Origin: JBNJEA01 sp051745395
GTDB lineage: Bacteria > Desulfobacterota > Desulfobacteria > Desulfobacterales > Desulfosalsimonadaceae
Assembly: GCA_051745395.1 (NCBI GenBank)
Contig: JBNJEA010000055.1
Span: forward strand, 1 to 19,643
DNA: 19,643 nucleotides
Direction: 5' to 3'
Shown: one piece after another, positions 14,416 to 19,643 of the stretch
Layout: every line of letters begins with the position of its first letter
Position numbering within the stretch: position 1 is the stretch's first letter
Position numbers and translations under genes: made by a program
The notes under the pieces: model-generated
What the model saw: the letters and a program-made list of their open reading frames with translations, nothing else
Told to the model about the DNA's origin: nothing
Database searches by the model: none

Positions 14416-14449
14416 TTCATTGACATTGCAATATCAATGAATAGATTAT
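14416..14449 (+). promoter_or_regulatory. Promoter and 26-bp palindromic operator upstream of the radical SAM gene
   Basis: The -35 TTGACA (14420-14425) and a -10 GATTAT (14444-14449, 18-nt spacer; TAGATT at 16 nt is an alternative) lie in an AT-rich stretch. A 26-bp palindrome covers the -35 and spacer: arms TTCATTGA (14416-14423) and TCAATGAA (14434-14441) around ATTGCAAT (14425-14432), with 12 of 13 base pairs symmetric. This fits a repressor or activator site. The regulator is unknown; the 8-nt separation between TTGA and TCAA half-sites does not fit FNR. The rest of the 459-bp gap holds the PfpI promoter and AT-rich sequence. Confidence 0.6.
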
Positions 14450-14668
14450 TTAAATAAATAGAATTGTTATATATCATGATTGTATGGAAGATAATGGCGA
14501 ATATATGAAAACGGTCTTTGGGTTACCATTAACGGATGCGCAAAAACGTATTTAACAGGGATGCTGCCCATTGTTTGTTTTGGCGTAGCAAGGGGTGCCC
14601 GGGAAAAATAGACGCAGGCATTCGGTTCATCTTATTGCGGCACAGCATCCGGCTAAAGGAGGCGAACC

Positions 14669-16162
14669 ATGAGTTTCGATGTGAAGGCCTGGAAAGATAT
14701 TTTGCCCAAGCGGACCCTGGCGGAAAAGGTGTTGGGGCAGGCATTGAAGTACCTGGGAAAAGACCCCGAGAAAAATGCAAAATATGTTTTAAAGGCAGTC
14801 GATCATATCTCTTCCGGCGAAAAGCAGGAAATGATTCGGCAATGGTTTCACCATTGGATCGAAGCCGGGCCGGGAAAAGCCTTTCTGCAGCGGGTGGTGC
14901 AAAACACCCACCCCCGGGTGCGGCAGCGCTACATCGCCCGGATGATTGCCAGCATGTTTTTCCGCGACCCGGAGGCCCCGGAACGCGGTTTGCGGAAATA
15001 CGGCATCAAGCCGCCGCCCACCATGCTGATTTCCCCGACCATGCGGTGCAATTATCGCTGTGAGGGATGTTACGCGAGCAGCTATGACCGAAAAGACGAC
15101 ATGGACCCCGAAGTCTTTGACCGGGTGCTCGGGGAGGCCGAAGACCTGGGGATCAATTTCATCACGATTCTTGGCGGCGAGCCGTTTATGTATCCGGATC
15201 TGCTCGATATCATAGAAAAACATGACAAGTCCTTCTACCAGATATATACAAACGGCTACTGGATCGACAAAAAGATGGCCGACCGGTTGGTGGAATTCGG
15301 CAATATCGCCCCCCAGATCAGTGTCAACGGCCCCGGCGCCTATACCGACGATGTCCGGGGAAAAGGCGCCTACGACATATGCGTCCGGGCCATGGAAAAC
15401 CTGTACGAGGCGGGTTGTGCCTTTGGCTTTTCCTCTCTGGTGACGCAGAAAAATATCGATGTGATCTGTTCGGATGAATGGGTTGATTTTTTAATAGAAA
15501 AAGGGGCGCTTTACGGCTGGATGTTTCTGTATATGCCGGTCGGCGGTGAGCCGGACCTGGATTTGATGCCCACGCCAAAACAACGCGACCAGATGCGAAA
15601 CTTTTTGAACCATGTACGGGACACCAAGCCGATGATGCTGGTCGATTTCTGGAACGACGGCGTGCTGTCCGGCGGCTGCATCGCCGGGGGGCGGCTTTAT
15701 TTTCATGTCAACCACCGCGGCGACGTGGAGCCTTGCATCTTCTGCCATTTCGCCACGGACAACATTCATGAAAAAAGCCTTCAGGACGTGCTCAAATCTT
15801 CGTTTTTTCAAGGCATTCGCTCTGAGCAGCCGTTTAGCTTCAATACCCTTCGACCGTGTCCCATGATCGATCATCCGCAGACCATGTGGCGCATCATATG
15901 CCAAAACGGCGCCCGGCCCACGCACAAGGGTGCGGAAAAAATGTTTACGGACCTCGAACCGGAGCTCCGGCAATACGCCGATGGCGTCCGGCAGATCATG
16001 GATGATGTCTGGCAAAGGGAAAATTACCATAACTGGGCGGCCAAATGGCTGCACCACTGCGGACTGACCCGGGAGCAGATCGAACGCCGCCGCCGGCAGT
16101 TCGAAGAAGGCGAAGCTCCATCCGAGGATTCATTAGAAACGACAGCAGCTACAAAAAAATAA
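14669..16162 (+). CDS. Radical SAM protein with SPASM-like C-terminal cluster domain
   Basis: 497 aa; ATG 14669 is preceded by a near-perfect AAGGAGG. Seen: an N-terminal ~115-residue helical region of unknown role, then the radical SAM core from PTMLISPTMRCNYRCEGC with C127-x3-C131-x2-C134 for the [4Fe-4S]/SAM site, ILGGEPFMYPDL (GGEP 169-172), and QISVNGPG on a later strand. The C-terminal part has C337 in GGCIAGGRLYFHVNHRGDVEPC, then C356, C359 and C397, which look like ligands for an auxiliary cluster of the SPASM/twitch type. SPASM enzymes modify peptides or proteins or act on other substrates, so the reaction is open. The tail (480-497) is polar and probably disordered. It is a single gene with its own operator-bearing promoter and a strong terminator, suggesting separate control. 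Confidence 0.92.
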   Translation: MSFDVKAWKDILPKRTLAEKVLGQALKYLGKDPEKNAKYVLKAVDHISSGEKQEMIRQWFHHWIEAGPGKAFLQRVVQNTHPRVRQRYIARMIASMFFRDPEAPERGLRKYGIKPPPTMLISPTMRCNYRCEGCYASSYDRKDDMDPEVFDRVLGEAEDLGINFITILGGEPFMYPDLLDIIEKHDKSFYQIYTNGYWIDKKMADRLVEFGNIAPQISVNGPGAYTDDVRGKGAYDICVRAMENLYEAGCAFGFSSLVTQKNIDVICSDEWVDFLIEKGALYGWMFLYMPVGGEPDLDLMPTPKQRDQMRNFLNHVRDTKPMMLVDFWNDGVLSGGCIAGGRLYFHVNHRGDVEPCIFCHFATDNIHEKSLQDVLKSSFFQGIRSEQPFSFNTLRPCPMIDHPQTMWRIICQNGARPTHKGAEKMFTDLEPELRQYADGVRQIMDDVWQRENYHNWAAKWLHHCGLTREQIERRRRQFEEGEAPSEDSLETTAATKK

Positions 16163-16252
16163 ATACGGGGATCCGGATAATCGGATGTTACAATTTTTTC
16201 CGGGTTGATAAAACCCCTGCATTCAGGTTTTGGTGGTAACATCATCGAAATG

Positions 16253-16283
16253 GCGGGCCACGGGTAGCGTGAGCCCGCTTTTT
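16253..16283 (+). terminator. Rho-independent terminator after the radical SAM gene
   Basis: Stem GCGGGCCACG (16253-16262), loop GGTAG, and CGTG-A-GCCCGC (16268-16278) with a single bulged A, followed by TTTTT (16279-16283). It lies about 90 nt after the stop and separates this gene from pdxA. A small GGGTT-gataa-AACCC hairpin (16202-16216) and ATCCG-n6-CGGAT (16171-16186) precede it. Confidence 0.85.
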
Positions 16284-16383
16284 ATTGGGAAAATGCACCC
16301 GTTGTTGTCAGAACGGCTGGCATTTGCTATAAAGACGCCTTGATGCAATACCCCAAGCACACCAAAGATGCACAGGGAAAAAA

Positions 16384-17406
16384 ATGAACGCATACGCGCC
16401 CGTTGTCGGGGTCACCATGGGCGATCCGGTCGGGATCGGCCCGGAGATCATCTGTCGCGCCCTTGCGCGACCGGAATTGTTTGACGGATTGCGCCCGCTG
16501 GTTATCGGGGATGCCGCGGTTTTACAAAAAGGCGCGGAAATCGCCGGCTGCTGCGCTGTAGAAATCTCCCCGGTCGATTCCCCCGAAGCGGCGACGTGCG
16601 AAGCGGGCCGGATCAACGTCATCCCGGTTTCCCAACTCGATGCCGGCCGGCTCACCTGGGGGGCGCCCACCGCGGAAACCGGGCGGGCCATGGTCGACTA
16701 TATCACCGCTGCGGTGGATATGGCGATGGCCGGTCAAATCGACGGCATCTGTACGGCACCGATCAACAAAAGTGCGCTGAAAATGGCCGGCAGTCCGTAT
16801 CCGGGGCACACGGAGCTGCTGGCGCAGCGGACGAATACGTCGCATTATGCCATGATGATGGCCGGCAGCCGGCTCCGGGTGGTACTGGTGTCCATCCATG
16901 TGCCGTTGCGCGATGTGCCGAACCTGATTTCGCCCCGGCAGATTGAAACCATTATCACCTTGTGCAATCAATCTTTAAAAACCCGTTTCGGCATCGCAAA
17001 GCCCCGAATCGCCGTGGCCGGTTTAAATCCCCATGCCGGAGAAGACAACATGTTCGGTGACGAAGAAAGCCGCATGATTGCCCCGGCCGTAGCAAACGCC
17101 GTGGCGCGGGGTATTTTTGCCGCCGGGCCGCTGCCGGCCGACACCGTGTTCTACCATGCCGCAGGCGGCGCCTATGACGCGGTGGTCTGCATGTATCATG
17201 ACCAGGGACTGATTCCCTTTAAAATGATCCATTTCGCCGACGGGGTCAACACCACCCTTGGCCTGCCCATTGTCCGGACCTCTGTGGACCACGGCACGGC
17301 CTACGATATCGCCGGCAAGGGCTGCGCAGATCCGGGCAGCCTGATCGAAGCCGTCCGCATGGCCGGGCGGCAGGCGCAATTCATGCAGGCGGAGCAGACC
17401 GGTTGA
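16384..17406 (+). CDS. pdxA: 4-hydroxythreonine-4-phosphate dehydrogenase PdxA
   Basis: 340 aa, normal length. PdxA oxidises 4-phosphohydroxy-L-threonine with NAD+, giving after decarboxylation 3-amino-1-hydroxyacetone phosphate for pyridoxal 5'-phosphate synthesis (DXP-dependent route) in the cytoplasm. Seen: the N-terminal VTMGDPVGIGPEI, the substrate loop TAPINKSALKMAGSPYPGHTELLA (H142, T143), and the three metal-binding His of the family: H172 (SIHVPLRDVP), H217 (LNPHAGEDNMFGDEE) and H272 (CMYHDQGLIPFK), then TLGLPIVRTSVDHGTAYDIAGKG near the end. All key positions are present. The Shine-Dalgarno is GGGA about 8 nt before ATG. uvrA starts 20 nt after the stop, so the two are likely co-transcribed. 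A PdxA2-type paralogue in a sugar-acid pathway is a less likely alternative, as no such genes are adjacent. Confidence 0.93.
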   Translation: MNAYAPVVGVTMGDPVGIGPEIICRALARPELFDGLRPLVIGDAAVLQKGAEIAGCCAVEISPVDSPEAATCEAGRINVIPVSQLDAGRLTWGAPTAETGRAMVDYITAAVDMAMAGQIDGICTAPINKSALKMAGSPYPGHTELLAQRTNTSHYAMMMAGSRLRVVLVSIHVPLRDVPNLISPRQIETIITLCNQSLKTRFGIAKPRIAVAGLNPHAGEDNMFGDEESRMIAPAVANAVARGIFAAGPLPADTVFYHAAGGAYDAVVCMYHDQGLIPFKMIHFADGVNTTLGLPIVRTSVDHGTAYDIAGKGCADPGSLIEAVRMAGRQAQFMQAEQTG

Positions 17407-17426
17407 CCGCACATATTCATCGATCC

Positions 17427-19643
17427 ATGTCATCTGATCAAATCATCATCCGGGGCGCGCGCCAGCATAACCTGAAAAATGTGGACGTGACCCTGCCCCG
17501 CAATCGGTTTATCGTAATTACCGGCCTGTCCGGGTCCGGCAAGTCCACGCTGGCCTTTGACACCCTGTATGCCGAAGGCCAGCGCCGCTACGTGGAATCG
17601 CTGTCCACCTATGCGCGCCAGTTCTTGGAGCGGATGGAAAAGCCGGACGTGGATGGCATCGAGGGCCTGTCGCCCGCCATTGCCATTGAACAGAAAACCG
17701 CCAGCCACAACCCCCGTTCCACCGTCGGCACGGTCACGGAAATCTATGACTATCTGCGCCTGCTGTTTGCCCGGGTGGGCACGCCGTATTGTTACCAGTG
17801 CGGCCGGCCCATAACATACCAGACCGTCGATGAAATCGTCGACCGGGTGACGGCCCTGCCGGAAGGCTCCCGTATTTTAATCCTGGCACCGGTGGTCAGT
17901 GCACAGAAGGGCGGCCACGAGCGTTTGCTGGCACGGCTGAAAAAAGAAGGATTTGCCCGCATCAAGGTCGACGGCGTCATGCGGGAACTCGAGTCGGTGG
18001 GCAAGCTGGATAAAAAGAAAAAACACCGCATTGAAGTGGTGGTCGATCGCCTGGTGGTCAAGCAAAACATGGAAAACCGGCTCGCCGATTCCCTGGAGCT
18101 GGCCGTCGGGCAATCCGAAGGCCAGGCCGCCGTGGAGGTGGTCGACCGGCAGGGCGCGGTGCTGGAATCGATTGTGTTTACTGAAAAGGCGGTATGCGTT
18201 CACTGCGGCATCCGCTACCCGGAGCTCAACCCGGCGGCTTTTTCGTTTAACTCGCCGCAGGGGGCATGCCCGAAATGCGACGGGCTGGGCACCACCACGG
18301 AGTTTGATCCCGATTTTATCGTACCGGACGCCGACCTTTCGCTTCGGGACGGCGCCGTCCGCCCCTGGGCCAACCGGAACTCCGTGCAGTTCGCCGAATT
18401 TTTAGAGGCCCTGACCAGCCATTATCGGACCGATATCTATACGGCCTACAAAGATCTGCCCGAAAATTTCAGGGCCGTTGTGCTCTATGGGTCCGGGGAG
18501 GAGGAAATCCCCTTTTATACCTTCCGGGGCAACCGACGAATGAATTTCACCCGCCCCTTTGAAGGCGTTATTCCCAATCTCGAGCGCCGGTACGTGGAAA
18601 CCGATTCCAACCAGGCACGGGAAGAAATCAAGCAGTACATGAATTTCAAGCCCTGCCCGGAATGCGGCGGCACCCGGTTAAACCGGATCAGCCGGTCGGT
18701 CCGGGTGGCCGATTACAGCATCGCCGAAGTCACCGCCCTGTCCATTGAAACGGCGGAAGTATTTTTTTCCGACATGCCGCTTTCCGGACAGAAGGCCGCC
18801 ATCGCGGAACGGATATTAAAGGAAATTTCCGATCGGCTGCACTTTTTAAAAAATGTCGGCCTGTCCTACCTGACCCTGGACCGGTCGGCCAGCACCCTTT
18901 CCGGGGGCGAAAGCCAGCGCATCCGGCTGGCCACCCAGATCGGCTCCAAATTGACCGGCGTGCTCTATGTTCTCGACGAGCCGAGCATCGGGCTTCACCA
19001 GCGCGACAACCATCGCCTCCTGGAGACGTTGTTTACGATGCGGGACCTGGGCAACACGGTGTTGGTGGTCGAGCATGACGAAGACACCATCCGTTCGGCC
19101 GACCATGTGGTCGACATGGGGCCGGCAGCCGGGGTCAAAGGCGGCTACGTGGTCTATTCCGGTGATCCGGCGCAGTTAGCCGATGCCCCCGGCTCGCTTA
19201 CCGGCGATTACCTGTCCGGTCGAAGACAGATCGAGCCGCCCGAACGGCGCCGGCCGGTGGGAGAAGAACAGCTTGTGGTCCGCGGCGCGGCGCAAAACAA
19301 TCTGAAACACATCGATGTGGCCTTCCCCCTGGGCTGTTTTATCGGGATGACCGGGGTTTCCGGGTCGGGCAAATCCACGCTGCTGCTCGAAACCCTTTAC
19401 CGGGCGCTGGCCCGCCGTTTCTATGGCTCGGCCACGCTGCCGGGCCAACACGATGCCATATCGGGCTATCGCTACGTCGACAAGGTGATCAATATCAATC
19501 AATCGCCCATCGGCCGGACGCCTCGCTCCAATCCGGGCACCTACACCGGCCTGTTTTCCTTTATCCGGGAGCTGTTTGCCAAAACCCCCGATGCGCGGAT
19601 GAAGGGATACAAGGCCGGCCGTTTCAGCTTCAACGTCAAGGGC
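17427..19643 (+). CDS. uvrA: UvrABC excision nuclease subunit A, partial (3' end outside window)
   Basis: 739 codons in an uninterrupted frame from ATG 17427 to the window edge; full UvrA is about 940 aa, so roughly 200 residues are missing by truncation, not mutation. UvrA is the damage-sensing ATPase that loads UvrB in nucleotide excision repair. Seen: first Walker A GLSGSGKST (about 35-43), RRYVESLSTYARQFLERM, the first zinc-binding segment CVHC then CPKC 20 residues later, CPECGGTRL, the ABC signature LSGGESQRIRLATQIGS, Walker B VLYVLDEPSIGLH, the H-loop VVEHDEDTI, and the second-half Walker A GVSGSGKST. The frame ends at GRFSFNVKG, just before the second zinc module. An additional CYQC pair (about 129-132) is present, as in many UvrA. 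No good Shine-Dalgarno precedes the ATG, fitting coupling to pdxA 20 nt upstream. Confidence 0.95.
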   Translation, partial: MSSDQIIIRGARQHNLKNVDVTLPRNRFIVITGLSGSGKSTLAFDTLYAEGQRRYVESLSTYARQFLERMEKPDVDGIEGLSPAIAIEQKTASHNPRSTVGTVTEIYDYLRLLFARVGTPYCYQCGRPITYQTVDEIVDRVTALPEGSRILILAPVVSAQKGGHERLLARLKKEGFARIKVDGVMRELESVGKLDKKKKHRIEVVVDRLVVKQNMENRLADSLELAVGQSEGQAAVEVVDRQGAVLESIVFTEKAVCVHCGIRYPELNPAAFSFNSPQGACPKCDGLGTTTEFDPDFIVPDADLSLRDGAVRPWANRNSVQFAEFLEALTSHYRTDIYTAYKDLPENFRAVVLYGSGEEEIPFYTFRGNRRMNFTRPFEGVIPNLERRYVETDSNQAREEIKQYMNFKPCPECGGTRLNRISRSVRVADYSIAEVTALSIETAEVFFSDMPLSGQKAAIAERILKEISDRLHFLKNVGLSYLTLDRSASTLSGGESQRIRLATQIGSKLTGVLYVLDEPSIGLHQRDNHRLLETLFTMRDLGNTVLVVEHDEDTIRSADHVVDMGPAAGVKGGYVVYSGDPAQLADAPGSLTGDYLSGRRQIEPPERRRPVGEEQLVVRGAAQNNLKHIDVAFPLGCFIGMTGVSGSGKSTLLLETLYRALARRFYGSATLPGQHDAISGYRYVDKVININQSPIGRTPRSNPGTYTGLFSFIRELFAKTPDARMKGYKAGRFSFNVKG

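Noticed and set aside
14416..14441. FNR/CRP-type binding site
   Set aside because: FNR needs TTGAT-n4-ATCAA; here TTGA and TCAA halves are separated by 10 nt and the middle is a separate ATTGCAAT palindrome.
14536..15063. 175-codon frame overlapping the radical SAM gene
   Set aside because: Most of it lies in another frame of the radical SAM gene, which has the clear Shine-Dalgarno and full set of motifs.
17427..19643. Internal frameshift or truncation of uvrA
   Set aside because: Reading codon by codon, the frame is open to the last base and ends in a conserved UvrA segment; it is cut only by the window edge.

Overview
The window looks like chromosomal sequence from a GC-rich, anaerobic Desulfobacterota-type bacterium (Desulfosarcina/Desulfococcus-like). 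This is an inference from gene content: a 2-hydroxyacyl-CoA dehydratase-family protein, a GMC flavoprotein with a cysteine cluster, an atypical acyl-CoA dehydrogenase and a SPASM-type radical SAM enzyme, all separated by intergenic regions crowded with short repeats. No rRNA, tRNA, CRISPR array, integrase or transposase was found.

Layout. 1-4417 (minus strand): a GMC-family oxidoreductase, then a two-gene unit of an unrecognised helical protein followed 3 nt later by a 2-hydroxyacyl-CoA dehydratase-family protein. 4418-5143: a gene-free stretch with hairpin-rich sequence upstream of the GMC gene. 5144-6481 (+): an MFS transporter whose stop codon lies in an octamer repeat array. 6482-6921: a MITE-like insertion flanked by 9-bp direct repeats and touching a good sigma70-type promoter. 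6922-8169 (+): a CNT-family nucleoside transporter. 8200-8339: twenty heptamer repeats running up to the Shine-Dalgarno of a PAS hybrid histidine kinase (8351-10729, +). 10730-11084: more repeats between convergent genes. 11085-14209 (minus): acyl-CoA dehydrogenase, MarR regulator and a DJ-1/PfpI protein, with two matching palindromes (TTYGTATACRAA) suggesting that MarR controls itself and the dehydrogenase. 14669-16162 (+): a radical SAM/SPASM protein behind an AT-rich promoter with a near-perfect 26-bp palindrome, ended by a strong terminator. 16384-19643 (+): pdxA and the first 739 codons of uvrA, which runs off the window.

How the genes fit together. The dehydratase-like protein, GMC enzyme and acyl-CoA dehydrogenase fit a catabolic lifestyle based on acyl-CoA and alcohol oxidation, but their substrates cannot be read from sequence. 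pdxA (vitamin B6) and uvrA (excision repair) are housekeeping. The most notable features are regulatory or structural: the paired MarR boxes, the radical SAM operator, the heptamer array at the kinase start, the MITE at the transporter promoter, and the structured region before the GMC gene.
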